Counted from the first letter of the stretch, positions 9,648 to 19,910 are shown. The stretch is 24,836 bases of DNA from Sporisorium sorghi (GCA_023212695.1 JALCCG010000302.1:1-24836); one strand, 5' to 3'. The notes: generated from the letters alone by a model not told the origin. Program-made: numbers and translations.

Positions 9648-12600
9648 ATGGAGCACATCCATCCAGGCTCGAGAGGAGTCGCTCGTCTCAACATCCATGG
9701 CAGCCGCTCCCGTGATAGCGCGGGCCCCGCAGCTGTCTTGATCTCTTCGCAGCATTGGTCCTTTCCCGTCCAGCAAGTCGATACCGCTCCACACTTCTCG
9801 CTCGAGCAAATCACCACGCAAGCGGGGCCTTCGACATGTGCGCAGCTCGCACCTCCGACACAGCCTTCAGCAGCACGCCACCGACTCGGCCTGTACCCTT
9901 GCGAGAACGCGGAAGCTGGCTCTTCTGTCGACGCCGACATTCTCGCCGCGCAGAGCTTTCTGCGCCAGCACCATCCCGACGTCGATGTTCCAGATCATCT
10001 GCTATCCGAACTCATCTACGAAAACGCCAATGCCCTTCACGACACAGCCCACGAGCTTGATGGCTCCAGGGGTATCGCAGAGGCGCAGGCGATCGCCGTC
10101 CTCGGGCCGGTTGCTTTTGGGCAGAAGCGCATCTACGCGGTTTCAGCTATAGGCGGACACAACAACGACTGTCTCCTCCTTCATCAGCTCCAGGTGCACA
10201 TCGGCGGTGATAGCCCCTCTTCCTCGGTCGATGACGATCAAGCCGAGTCGAAACCGTCTCCAGCCAAGGGCAAATCGAAAGCAACAGATTCCAGCGGAAT
10301 CGTCTTCGTGCCAGCGCATAGCGCCGAGCAGATGTTCCAGACTCCCATTCTGCAGATTATTGCTTCTGCGGATCGAAAGCTTCTCGCTCTTCGCACGCAC
10401 AGCGGTACGAGCTTCCTTGCGCTCCGACACGGGGACGCCGCAGACAGCACTCCGTGGCTGTACCTCGAAACCAATCATCAGGTCCGCTATGGCGCGGAAG
10501 GGATTGCTCAGCATCAGGACGTCTGTTTCGGTCACATGGGATCGGCACTGGCGGCTACAGTGGACAGACACGGCAATATCGACGTCTATCGCTTTGATCA
10601 GGAGGAACAACACGCGCAGCAGCAAGACCCCGCGTTGGATCAGACCGAACCGAGCCCTCAATCAGCTGCGCCATCTACGTCCAAAACCAAAAAGCGGCAA
10701 AGCTTTCCAACGGCACCTAGCGCTTCGACATCAGCATCTTCGTCTGCCAGAACAAAGGTGACAGTCCAACGTCTTTCGGTCAGACTTTCCGATCGCACGA
10801 CCGCCGATGTCGACGACAATGTCTCGAATGGCAGCCACTCAACCGCTCGGCCTCATCGCGAAGAAACGCTTCCCGATCAAGGCCCTCATCGCGTCCTTTT
10901 TGCGCCTGACGGTAGCAGCCTCTTCGTTCTGACCCGCCACGCGTTGCTCCGCGTCCCTCTCGAACAGCCAGAGCCTGAGCTACGCATCGAGACTGGCTTG
11001 ACGATCCACACCATCCTCGAATCCAGCCTCTGCCTGTCCTCGTTCCGGCGCGCAAGGTTCTTCTCCATGGCCATGACCGGCGCCGACTCTGACCATCAGC
11101 TCTTGGCCGTCTGCTCATCCGACACCATCTTCTGGTTCGATCTCCAAGGCCCGTTTCAGCCGCTGTTTTCCACCGACCACCATCGAGGAGACGACCCGAC
11201 GCTCACGCTCTCCTATCTGCCCAGCCGCAAGCATGCTTCCGCTGCTCCCGCCCAAGCAGGTGACAAGACAATCATGTGCAGTTTGTCCTCGAGGCGCAAC
11301 GATCTTTCGTCCTGCTATGTTCTCCAAGCGCATGAAGAGACCGGGCCCGGCCACGATTTGTTGCGCGGCGCACCTTCTGAAGGGGACGATTCGGTCAAGT
11401 GGGCGTACACACTGCACCCCACGCCGATCCTTCTCCCAACACCATCTCCACCCGCATCGGCCCATCTTGGCGCTGCAATTCCACCCATCTTCGTCAATGC
11501 AGCCGAGGTGTTGCAGCGAAATGACGTATTTCCCTCCTACCTCGCCTTCCGACTCGATCAGGAGGGCGCGTTGCTAGCACATGTGCTCAGGATAGATTCG
11601 ACACCATCCGGTGGCAGTGTGAGGATCGACGTTATGCAGCCTCCCTTGGACTCGCATCTGTACACCGACGATTCCGAAACATCTCGCTCCGGTCCAGCAG
11701 GCGCTGACGCTGCGTCTTACGTCAAGACAAGGATCCTCGACTATCGAAAGCTGCACTGCAGCCTGTTTGCTTCTAAGGGCAAACAACAGTCTGCCAACGA
11801 GCGCAGCGATGCAGTTGGCGATGTGGGCAGCGGTGCGACACGCGTCACGGAACTGCTTGATGCCCCGTCCAAGGGACAAGCGGCAGTGGAAGCAGCCACG
11901 CTTTCGCTAGGTCAGCTCATCTGCCGCCTGCACCAAGATGATGATGCAAAGAGGCAGGGGCGGGCTTCGGGAGCACCTTGGTCCAACGCGCTCGACTTCG
12001 ACAGCGACGAAGAGGCACAGTCAAAACAGGCAAAAGCCATCCTCGATCTGCGAGACGATCTGCGACGCACACTCTCCTCGCTCGGCACGTCGTCCGCCCA
12101 GGTGGCGTGGTCTCGCGCAGCCACGGTCCTGTCGGGCCATCGCACCCCAAGCCAACCCTCCTCAGCTCAAGACGACATTCTCAAGCGTGCCCTCGATCGC
12201 TCTCACGACCACATTCACGACGTAGCGGCGCCGTACCTTCCAACGAAAAAAGTGGTGCAAACCTGGAGCGCAGCATCACGACGCTCGATCCAAGATTCGC
12301 TGCGGAAAGCCTCCCACGCGATGATGCTAGACCTGGCGCTCGAATCCGAGCTCTTCTTCCGACCCAAAGCCCGCATCCTGGACGAAGGCGCGCCGCAACA
12401 GCGCCCGCAGCAGCGCCAGGCGACCAACTGGACCGCGTTCGAGCACCGCGACATCTACCGCTTCGTCGACGAGCAGGGCGACGTCATCCCCCCGCCGCAC
12501 ATTGGCAGTGTGGGCCTATCCTTTTTCGCTCCGCTGCGGAGCGGGGATATCGCCACTGCTGCTGCGGCCGCACGGTGTGGTGACGAGCGGGATGGGACTA

Positions 12601-13322
12601 AGGGGGATTTGGGGGAGGCGGAGCTGGAGACGCTGCTGCCGAGCACGTCGTCGACGGCGCGGCTGCTGCTGGCCGAGTGGCAGCTGGGCGAGGACCCGGC
12701 GGAGTACGCGTATCAGGATCCGTTCCAGGGCCTGCACAGGCTGCCGCGCGCGAGCCGGTTGCGGGGGCCGACGGCGCGTGCGCGCTCGCGCTCGTTCTCG
12801 CGCGCTTCGAGCGCGTCCACCGAGGACCGGTCGCGCAGCAGGAGTCGCAGCCGCAAGCCGTCTGCGGCGCCGTCGCTGTCCCAGTCCGGCGTGTACGATT
12901 CGCAGGGCCCGCCGTCGTCGTACCCGCCGTCATTGGTGGCGAGTCAAGCAGCGAGTGTGGTCTCGGCCGCCCCGCCCACGCTTGTGTCAAGGCGCAGGCG
13001 CCAGCGCGATGTCGTCACTCGCTCACAGCCCCTCCGCGCGCCGACGCAGGTGTACGAGCAACCAGACGCAGCGGCGCGGCGACCCGCGGTACCGCCAGCA
13101 GCACAGTCCCAACCCGCAGCAGCAGCACCACGGTTCGGCTTCGCAGGCAGCTTCGGCGACTTGACTCCGACGGTCTCGCCCGCATCGTCGCGGGTGGGCA
13201 CGCCAACACCAGCGCACGTCGGAGCAGCGTCGACCCAGATCGAGGCGGGTCGGTTCGGTGCCCGGCCGGTGAAGGCGGATCAGCGTCCGCCGAAGAAGAA
13301 GAAGCGGGCAAGCGGGTTCTAG
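9648..13322 (+). CDS. RRN6: RNA polymerase I initiation factor, Rrn6/TAF1C-like
   Basis: This 1224-residue protein fits the Rrn6/TAF1C family, the core-factor (SL1) subunit that helps recruit Pol I to the rDNA promoter in the nucleolus. About residues 130-680 contain repeated beta-propeller-like strands (ILQIIASADRKLLALRTH, GSALAATVDRHGNIDVYRF, HRVLFAPDGSSLFVLTRHAL). Residues of about 750-950 are mainly helical. The C-terminal part from about 1000 is disordered, with an Arg-Ser stretch at about 1041-1073 and a terminal KKKKRASGF (1216-1224); a basic tail ending in GF is what I recall for this family. The start is the first ATG of the frame (context CTCATGG, weak at -3). It converges with the CDF gene 150 bases downstream. 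Family call rests on architecture and tail, not on a unique catalytic motif, so a different WD-like nuclear protein is possible. Confidence 0.68.
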   Translation: MEHIHPGSRGVARLNIHGSRSRDSAGPAAVLISSQHWSFPVQQVDTAPHFSLEQITTQAGPSTCAQLAPPTQPSAARHRLGLYPCENAEAGSSVDADILAAQSFLRQHHPDVDVPDHLLSELIYENANALHDTAHELDGSRGIAEAQAIAVLGPVAFGQKRIYAVSAIGGHNNDCLLLHQLQVHIGGDSPSSSVDDDQAESKPSPAKGKSKATDSSGIVFVPAHSAEQMFQTPILQIIASADRKLLALRTHSGTSFLALRHGDAADSTPWLYLETNHQVRYGAEGIAQHQDVCFGHMGSALAATVDRHGNIDVYRFDQEEQHAQQQDPALDQTEPSPQSAAPSTSKTKKRQSFPTAPSASTSASSSARTKVTVQRLSVRLSDRTTADVDDNVSNGSHSTARPHREETLPDQGPHRVLFAPDGSSLFVLTRHALLRVPLEQPEPELRIETGLTIHTILESSLCLSSFRRARFFSMAMTGADSDHQLLAVCSSDTIFWFDLQGPFQPLFSTDHHRGDDPTLTLSYLPSRKHASAAPAQAGDKTIMCSLSSRRNDLSSCYVLQAHEETGPGHDLLRGAPSEGDDSVKWAYTLHPTPILLPTPSPPASAHLGAAIPPIFVNAAEVLQRNDVFPSYLAFRLDQEGALLAHVLRIDSTPSGGSVRIDVMQPPLDSHLYTDDSETSRSGPAGADAASYVKTRILDYRKLHCSLFASKGKQQSANERSDAVGDVGSGATRVTELLDAPSKGQAAVEAATLSLGQLICRLHQDDDAKRQGRASGAPWSNALDFDSDEEAQSKQAKAILDLRDDLRRTLSSLGTSSAQVAWSRAATVLSGHRTPSQPSSAQDDILKRALDRSHDHIHDVAAPYLPTKKVVQTWSAASRRSIQDSLRKASHAMMLDLALESELFFRPKARILDEGAPQQRPQQRQATNWTAFEHRDIYRFVDEQGDVIPPPHIGSVGLSFFAPLRSGDIATAAAAARCGDERDGTKGDLGEAELETLLPSTSSTARLLLAEWQLGEDPAEYAYQDPFQGLHRLPRASRLRGPTARARSRSFSRASSASTEDRSRSRSRSRKPSAAPSLSQSGVYDSQGPPSSYPPSLVASQAASVVSAAPPTLVSRRRRQRDVVTRSQPLRAPTQVYEQPDAAARRPAVPPAAQSQPAAAAPRFGFAGSFGDLTPTVSPASSRVGTPTPAHVGAASTQIEAGRFGARPVKADQRPPKKKKRASGF

Positions 13323-13472
13323 TGGGCAGCACGGGAAATGCAAATGTTTTCCACAGTGGAGCGGCATTCCATTTCCAAAGAGTGAACACGGTGACGACAA
13401 GACTTGCAAAATGAATGTGTGCGAAACCATGACTTTCCACGGGAAGAGAGAGCGAAAGAGTGTGCGCGGCGC

Positions 13473-15911
13473 CTATCCACGCTGCGTGAGATGCCCCGCT
13501 TGGCCCTTGGGGTTGTAATCCAAATGAATGTAAGACCGCTCGACACCGGCGATGTTCTCGGTGCAGTAGGTGATGATCTCGCCCAAATCGTGCGACTCCT
13601 TGAGCGAGATCGAGTGAGGCAACACCACATCAGCCTCAACGATGAGATTGTCGCCCGAATGAAACAGCTCGAACGCCGAGACGCTGTTGACCGAGTTGAA
13701 CCTGGCAACGCAATACAGACACTTGGAGATCTCTGTCGCCGACGCCACTGCACCAGACAGCTTCGACACCGTCTCCCACAACGTCTCGATCCACTCGTAG
13801 ATAATGTACACCGACAGGACAACGCCGCCGATAGGGTCGAGCGCGGGCCAGCCGAGCTTAGACCCGACAATGGGGAAGATGAGAGAGGCAATATTGAAGA
13901 CAACATCGTTCTCGGCATCCTGCGCCACTGCACGCACTCCCGAAGACTTGGACGAGCGGTACAGCAGCCACATGACCGCCTTGATGCCGATAGTGGCCAG
14001 CATGAACGCGACACCAATAAAGGGCAGGCTGGCAGCCGATTCCGGATCTTGCTTACCCGTCAGCAGCACCTCGCGCAGCCGTCCAGCCGACTCGATAAAC
14101 ACCTGCACAAACGAGGAGATCATGAGCACGGAAAAGATGACGACGCCGAGCGGCTCGAGCCGCTGTTTGCCGACGGGATACTTGTAGATGGTCTTCCACG
14201 AGCGATATGCGATGGCCTTGGAGGTGGCAAAGATGATGATGGTGGACAAGAGGTCGAGCGCACTGTCGACGAAGGAGGCGATGAGCGAGACCGAATTGGA
14301 CGAGAGGACTGCAACACCTTTACCGGCCAGCAGGAGGATGTTGACGAGGAGGTTGATGTTGATGGCGAACTGGACGGAACGCGAGGTCTCCTCCTCCTTT
14401 GCGCGGCTGGGGACAGTGTTGAGCAGTGCTTGGCGCTCCTCCTCTTGGGAAGCGTAGGGGCGATGGTGACGCTCTCGGCTGTGCTCGCGGTCGAGGCTGC
14501 CCTGCTCGCGTGAGGATTGCACCACTTTGACGCCCTGGACCTGGCTCGAGGTGGAGCCCGAGACGTTCTGCGCTTCGTGTTCGGGGATGTTCTCGACCTG
14601 GGTGGGGCGGATGGTGTTGGCGGCTGAGCCGGGAGACGAGATGGTGTCGCGGGGCGTCTGGGTGCCACTCTGCGGAGCTGGACTGCTGGCACCGCTCGAG
14701 AGGGCGATCTGAGATTCGGAACGACGGATTTGCTCGATACGCCCTTCGCGTCGAAGCTTTTCGTAGAGCTGGCCAGCGCTGGAAGCCGAAGTTGCGCCAT
14801 AGCCACGTCGAACGGATGGACGACGATTCGGATTGGCGCCAGAAGGGGAGCTGGACAGGGATTGAGCTGAGCCATTGGGCTGCTCCTCTTGCTCTTGCTC
14901 TTCTTCTTGCTCTTCCTCCTCAGTGGCCGAAGTTAGATCAAAGGCTTTTCCCTTGGACGTACAAAGATCATCATCATGATGATGATGATGATTGTCGCGC
15001 GAGAGGCGACCACGTTCAAGATCGGATTTGCTGGATGACCGTGGACTTGATGAGGCGCCGAACCAAAGACCGCTAAAGGCACCGATGGCTTTGGCGCTGA
15101 AGCTGCGTTTGAGCGGGCGTTTGGATCTGCCTCTGTCGTCTTCGTCGGTCTCCTCCTGGTCGGACACGTTACCATCGCTCTCCTCGGGCGCCTTGCGACT
15201 GCCGTTCTGGCTTGGATTGGCCTTCTGCCTGCGCTCTGATTGTGAAGATGGCTTGAAACGCCGCTTCTTCTTGGCATGAACTTCATCCTGCTCGGTGAAG
15301 CGTCGCATGACTTCATCGGGGAAACGAGAATCGAGGATCTCGTCGACCTCCCTCCAGCCATCAAGGGTATCGTTGAGACGCTCGTAGTAGTCACATACAG
15401 CAGAAGCCTTGGCCCAGCCGAGATGTTTGGTGCGATGCTTGATCTCCTCTTCGCTGACACGGTGGTCCTCGTAGTAATTGGATCTGTAGTCGACGAGGTT
15501 GGCGAGGGCGGAAATGTTGCGGACAGAGTCGGCTCTGTCTGGGAATCCATGACCGTGCTTGCTGATCATGGCTTTGTAGTTGTATGCAGAGGAGGAAGGA
15601 AAGCCATGAGCTGGATTCCCAATGCCGAAAGAACTGGCCCTGCGACCGTTATCAGTGTAAGAGGTGGAGTAGCGATTGTACTCGTCGTCGTCGTCCGAGC
15701 TGGGTCCTTCGAGTTGGCTGCGATTGGAGCTGAAGCGAAGGTTGCGGTTCGAGCCGATGCTATCGATGGACGTGTTGGCCTCGTTATCGTACAGGTCCGG
15801 ATGGAAACGCACTGACGACGAGAGCGGTGCCGACTGACCGTTTGAGTTGGATGACGGCACATCTCGCCGCTGCGGAGGGTGCGCAGCGGGCGCGTCGATT
15901 GGCCTGCTCAT
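13473..15911 (-). CDS. Cation diffusion facilitator, Mn-type (MTP8/11-like)
   Basis: This gene encodes an 812-residue metal/proton antiporter of the CDF family, probably loading Mn2+ into vacuole, Golgi or ER. Six membrane helices follow a long cytosolic N-terminus (about 505 residues). Helix 2 has D549-x3-D553 (DSALDLLS) and helix 5 has D665-x3-D669 (DAENDVVFN). Asp in both sites is the Mn-CDF pattern; Zn-CDFs have His in one. A YYERLNDTLDGW block before the membrane part resembles the conserved Mn-CDF N-terminal motif. The C-terminal cytosolic domain is about 735-812. The N-terminal region is Ser/acidic-rich and holds HHHHHDDD near residue 307. I chose the ATG at 15911 (MSRPID, G at -3); an in-frame ATG at 16118 would add 69 residues of unlikely sequence. 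No intron is needed. Metal specificity is inferred. Confidence 0.9.
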   Translation of the reverse strand: MSRPIDAPAAHPPQRRDVPSSNSNGQSAPLSSSVRFHPDLYDNEANTSIDSIGSNRNLRFSSNRSQLEGPSSDDDDEYNRYSTSYTDNGRRASSFGIGNPAHGFPSSSAYNYKAMISKHGHGFPDRADSVRNISALANLVDYRSNYYEDHRVSEEEIKHRTKHLGWAKASAVCDYYERLNDTLDGWREVDEILDSRFPDEVMRRFTEQDEVHAKKKRRFKPSSQSERRQKANPSQNGSRKAPEESDGNVSDQEETDEDDRGRSKRPLKRSFSAKAIGAFSGLWFGASSSPRSSSKSDLERGRLSRDNHHHHHDDDLCTSKGKAFDLTSATEEEEQEEEQEQEEQPNGSAQSLSSSPSGANPNRRPSVRRGYGATSASSAGQLYEKLRREGRIEQIRRSESQIALSSGASSPAPQSGTQTPRDTISSPGSAANTIRPTQVENIPEHEAQNVSGSTSSQVQGVKVVQSSREQGSLDREHSRERHHRPYASQEEERQALLNTVPSRAKEEETSRSVQFAININLLVNILLLAGKGVAVLSSNSVSLIASFVDSALDLLSTIIIFATSKAIAYRSWKTIYKYPVGKQRLEPLGVVIFSVLMISSFVQVFIESAGRLREVLLTGKQDPESAASLPFIGVAFMLATIGIKAVMWLLYRSSKSSGVRAVAQDAENDVVFNIASLIFPIVGSKLGWPALDPIGGVVLSVYIIYEWIETLWETVSKLSGAVASATEISKCLYCVARFNSVNSVSAFELFHSGDNLIVEADVVLPHSISLKESHDLGEIITYCTENIAGVERSYIHLDYNPKGQAGHLTQRG

Positions 15912-16621
15912 GACAGAGACGGGGCGGTCCGATGAGTCCAAGTGCCTTGTTGCCTTGGTGGATGGGAGGAGGGGAAGAGCGACAGTATGTATGTGATGGA
16001 TGCGATCTAGAGACAAGCGGTGAATGGAAAGAAGTGCTTTTTGAGAAGAGCAACTTTTTTTGAGCTGCAGCTCTGGAAGGCTTGGCACAAGGCGAAAGTC
16101 CCACTCTCGCACGGGCATCCCGAAAAGATGGAATTTCGCCCCTCAAGGGTGAGAGAGAGAGAGGCAGTCAGCAGCAACGCGTAGGCCGTCACAGCAGCGA
16201 GAAGAGAGAAACGCAACCTGCCGAGACCCTGAACTCCCTCTCAACTCGACTCTACAAGCATTCGATTTGATTCTCGTCGGCGTCGTCTCCGATATCACTC
16301 GATTCTTTCGTCGTATCATCACGGCTGCTCACACACGAGCACACTCTTATCTACGGCTCAGTTCGGAACCGCACCGACAGTCAGTACACCAGTCATCGCC
16401 CGCCCGCCAAGCCAAGCTGCCAGCGTTTCACTGCTAAGAGGTCATCGGAAACAGCCCCGGAGCTCGTCGCTCTTGTCGTCGTTGGCCAAATCAGCGCTCT
16501 TGGCATTCGATCGCTCTTGTCTTTTCTCACAACACAGCCACCTCTAACTCTCGGCGTATCCTATCGGACTGGCTCTCGAGGACGACTGTACTCCTCAAGA
16601 GTCAGCTTGCAAAGGGACGAG
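15912..16621. other. Divergent promoter region, CDF / myotubularin genes
   Basis: These 710 bases separate two divergent start codons and should hold both promoters and 5' UTRs. Both flanking frames stay open into it: to 16118 on the - strand with a real ATG, and to about 16517 on the + strand without ATG. One or both proteins could therefore be longer. I see no convincing TATA box and no RNA gene. Confidence 0.55.
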
Positions 16622-19600
16622 ATGCAGGCGTCGATAGCTTCGGCAGCAAGCTCACTTGCACCACTACCAAAGCCAAAGATCGACAATGTCGTCGACGTCT
16701 GGTTCCAGCGAAAGGGAGAGACAAATTGCCGTCGAGGAAGCCTTCGTCTTAGCGCCCATCATCTCATTTTCGAGTCCAAGTCATCCTCGACAGCAGTGCC
16801 ACCAACACGGCAGGTCTCGATACCGCTATCGCTCATCCTCAAAGCCACGCGCATCCCGTCTCTTCGCATCTCTGCTCAACCAGCATCACCTTCGCAGCGG
16901 ATCTATCCCATCACGCTTTTCTACAAGACTTTTGATTCAGCCGCTTTCGCCTTTCACTCGGAGCAGGACCAGCTCGCCGTCTTCGACAGCCTCAAAGAGT
17001 GTGCGATCCTCTCCGACCTAACTCAACTCTATGCATTCTACTATCAACCTTGCTCCTCTCCGCTACCGAATAGCCGAATCTACGATCCCAAAAGCGAGTT
17101 TGCACGTCAAGGCCTGGGCTCACGCTCCAAGGCTTGGCGCTTCACCGGCATCAACGCCCAGTACACCTTTTGCGCATCCTACCCTGCGCTCATGGCGGTT
17201 CCCTCGCGCATTAGCGACACTACGCTCAGCTATGCTGCAAAGTACCGCAGCAAGGCACGCATCCCCGCTCTCACTTATCTGCACTGGGCCAACCACGCTT
17301 CCATCACTCGATCCAGTCAGCCCATGGTCGGCTTGAAGAATGCACGCTCTATCCAAGACGAAAAGCTTATCGAGGCCATCTTTACCTCGCATCACTTTGC
17401 CGACCCCGAATCCATCACCGCCAAGGTTGCGGCAGACGCCTCCGCTGGCGCCGCTGCTTCCTCTGCCTCTGGCGCTCCTGCCGTCGCCACCGTCTACGGC
17501 GCCACCACCACCAACCTCATCGTCGACGCACGCCCCACCACCAACGCCATGGCCAATGTCGCAAAGGGCGCCGGCACCGAGAACATGGAGTACTACAAAG
17601 GATGCAAAAAGTCGTATCTTGGCATCGAGAACATTCACGTCATGCGCGACAGCCTCAACAGGCTCGCCGACGCGCTGCGTGAGAGCGAGCCCATCGCCAC
17701 CTTTGGCATGCGCGTAGAAGCCCTGGGCGATGCCTCTGCAAACGACACGGTCATCGATGGCTCCGGCTCGGTGCTGCGTCTCAACCCGACGCCCGTCGAT
17801 CCAGCTGCGCTTCGCAAGTCCATGTGGCTCAAACACATCCAATCGCTTATGGAAGGCTCCATGTCGATCGTGCGCAACGTCCACATCAACAGCTCCCACG
17901 TCCTCATCCACTGCTCTGATGGCTGGGATCGCACCTCGCAGCTCGCCGCTATCGCTCAGATCTGCCTCGACCCCTACTTCCGTACCTTTGACGGTCTCGC
18001 CGTCCTCATCGAAAAGGACTGGCTCAGCTTCGGCCACAAGTTTACCGACAGAAGCGGTCTCAAGGGCTCCGATCGCTACTTTACCGTCGCCTCCAAGAAC
18101 AGCTACGGCAGTCAAAATGAGGATCAAGACGATGGCTACGACACAGATCCCGACCTCGATAAAGCCAATTCCGGTGGAGGAGGCGGTGGCGGATTCGACT
18201 CGCAAGCTGCTGCCAACGCCTTTTGGGGCTTCACCAAGCAGCTCACCGCCAACTTTTCCGCTGCCACCTCGAGCTCGCCAGCTGGGCCCAAAAAGGGCTC
18301 CAACATCAAGGAGACCTCGCCCGTCTTCCACCAGTTCCTCGACTGCATGTGGCAGATCATGCGTCAGTTCCCCGAGCGCTTCGAGTACGACTCGGCCTAC
18401 CTTGTCGAGCTGCACCAAGCCCTCCACGAGTGCAAATATGGCACCTTCCTCATGGACTGCGAACGAGAACGTCTCAAGCCTCAGGATTCAGACGGTAGAA
18501 TGCTGCCCACATTGCCGACGCGCACCGTCAGCGCATGGACGTATCTTTTGCACCCAGACATCAAGAAGAAGCACCGCAACCCGCGCTACCAGCCCGAGCT
18601 CGACGACCGCGATCCCAAGCGCAAGGGGACGGATATGGGCGTGCTCATCACCGACTCCCGCGACGTGCGCTACTTTGAGCAGCTCTTCCAAAGAGCCACT
18701 GGTGACATGAATGCCTACCTCGACAAGGAAGCTGACGAGCGACGACGTGCTCGCGAGAGACTGGAACGAGCCGTACGCGGCACGGATGCGGCGACTGCAT
18801 CGACCGAAGCACTCAAGACTGGCGGCGCGAACGGGGCATCAGCGGAGATTGTGGATGCCGCCTCGGCGAAGGTGCCAGGCGGAGGCGAGCTGGAAAAGGC
18901 GGAGGCGACCATCGCCGTGGTAGGCGCAAAGGATCCCGATCCGGTGCTCCACCCGCTTGCCGCTGCCGTTACCGGCGCGTCGTCACCAAGTCCAAGCAAA
19001 GGGGTTGCAAGCTCTCCTGCACCGGGTGCGGTTGATTTGACCTCCAACGGGCAGGTCGATCCGGCTCGCCTCTCGTACCAAGCGAGACAGCCGCGAGGTC
19101 GTGCACAACCGGCCACAGGATCATCTCCCTTGGGCTCCTCAGCCAACGATGCAGCAAGCGACTCTCCGGTGGCGATGGCGAGCAACGTGTCGAGTGCAGC
19201 TGACGCCGCGGCCAACCGGATGAAGAACCTCTTCATCGGCGGCTGGGGACGGCTGCAAGAGGCCATGGCTGCACCTCGATCCGAGGCGTCGCCTGTCTCG
19301 CACGATCTGCTTCACACGGCGCAACGGCCTGCAAGCCCGGCCAAGCCCAGCAACGGCTCGGTGCCCGCTTCGAGCCAGCATCCGTTGGGTGGGCACGACG
19401 AGCGCGCCAACGCTCAAGCTTACGCGTACCCGGGCTCAGCACCGTCGGCATACGCTGCGCACAATCCATGGGTGGTCAATGCGGGCATGCGTGCCGAAAT
19501 GCAGCGCGAGCACGTCGCCATGCGCGCACCGTACGGCAGCGCAAATGCAAATGCGGCTCGTCCCGGCTACAGAGCCAGCGAGAGGCAGCAGAGCTGGACT

Positions 19601-19723
19601 GCAGCCGCGTATCCGAACGGCAACGGGACAAATCTAGCGCAAGGAGCGGAAGAGGCCAAGGTGAATGACGGCAAGCAGAGCTCGAGCAACGCCGTCACGT
19701 CGGATCCATTGGGAGTGCTCTGA
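16622..19723 (+). CDS. YMR1: Myotubularin-type phosphoinositide 3-phosphatase
   Basis: This 1033-residue enzyme removes the 3-phosphate from PI3P and PI(3,5)P2 on endosomal and vacuolar membranes. Residues of about 10-110 form the PH-GRAM domain (VDVWFQRKGETNCRRGSLRL). The phosphatase domain follows, with YLGIENIHVMRDSLNRL near 335 and the active-site loop C431-S-D-G-W-D-R437-T (CX5R), nucleophile C431 and R437 present, so it should be active. A DCMWQIMRQFPERFEYDS block at about 575 closes the domain. A Gly-rich insertion (GGGGGGG, about 520) splits it. After a short coiled coil (KEADERRRARERLERA, about 705) the last 300 residues are low-complexity. Start: first ATG in frame, G at -3, directly before the GRAM domain. 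It converges with VTI1. The symbol is by analogy with the single yeast myotubularin. Confidence 0.93.
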   Translation: MQASIASAASSLAPLPKPKIDNVVDVWFQRKGETNCRRGSLRLSAHHLIFESKSSSTAVPPTRQVSIPLSLILKATRIPSLRISAQPASPSQRIYPITLFYKTFDSAAFAFHSEQDQLAVFDSLKECAILSDLTQLYAFYYQPCSSPLPNSRIYDPKSEFARQGLGSRSKAWRFTGINAQYTFCASYPALMAVPSRISDTTLSYAAKYRSKARIPALTYLHWANHASITRSSQPMVGLKNARSIQDEKLIEAIFTSHHFADPESITAKVAADASAGAAASSASGAPAVATVYGATTTNLIVDARPTTNAMANVAKGAGTENMEYYKGCKKSYLGIENIHVMRDSLNRLADALRESEPIATFGMRVEALGDASANDTVIDGSGSVLRLNPTPVDPAALRKSMWLKHIQSLMEGSMSIVRNVHINSSHVLIHCSDGWDRTSQLAAIAQICLDPYFRTFDGLAVLIEKDWLSFGHKFTDRSGLKGSDRYFTVASKNSYGSQNEDQDDGYDTDPDLDKANSGGGGGGGFDSQAAANAFWGFTKQLTANFSAATSSSPAGPKKGSNIKETSPVFHQFLDCMWQIMRQFPERFEYDSAYLVELHQALHECKYGTFLMDCERERLKPQDSDGRMLPTLPTRTVSAWTYLLHPDIKKKHRNPRYQPELDDRDPKRKGTDMGVLITDSRDVRYFEQLFQRATGDMNAYLDKEADERRRARERLERAVRGTDAATASTEALKTGGANGASAEIVDAASAKVPGGGELEKAEATIAVVGAKDPDPVLHPLAAAVTGASSPSPSKGVASSPAPGAVDLTSNGQVDPARLSYQARQPRGRAQPATGSSPLGSSANDAASDSPVAMASNVSSAADAAANRMKNLFIGGWGRLQEAMAAPRSEASPVSHDLLHTAQRPASPAKPSNGSVPASSQHPLGGHDERANAQAYAYPGSAPSAYAAHNPWVVNAGMRAEMQREHVAMRAPYGSANANAARPGYRASERQQSWTAAAYPNGNGTNLAQGAEEAKVNDGKQSSSNAVTSDPLGVL

Positions 19724-19910
19724 GAAGCAGCGGGGGATCGTCAGCATCGTTAATCATAGTGACACTGTTCTAGCTGGTGCGGCAGGCCGAAACGCGTGTG
19801 GATGAGATGCTTGTGACCGAGGCTAATCGCGACGAGAAATTGCGGCTGATTGCAAGCGTAAAAACGTATGTACAGAGGAGAAAGTCCGTCGAATGGTATC
19901 GGGGCGAGGC

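Noticed and set aside
13404..14513. A 369-codon + strand frame antisense to the CDF membrane domain
   Set aside because: Highly charged Asp/Arg-rich translation, the expected mirror of a membrane protein gene.
17120..18427. A 435-codon frame antisense to the myotubularin gene
   Set aside because: A shadow of the conserved phosphatase domain; the + strand carries the CSDGWDR active site.
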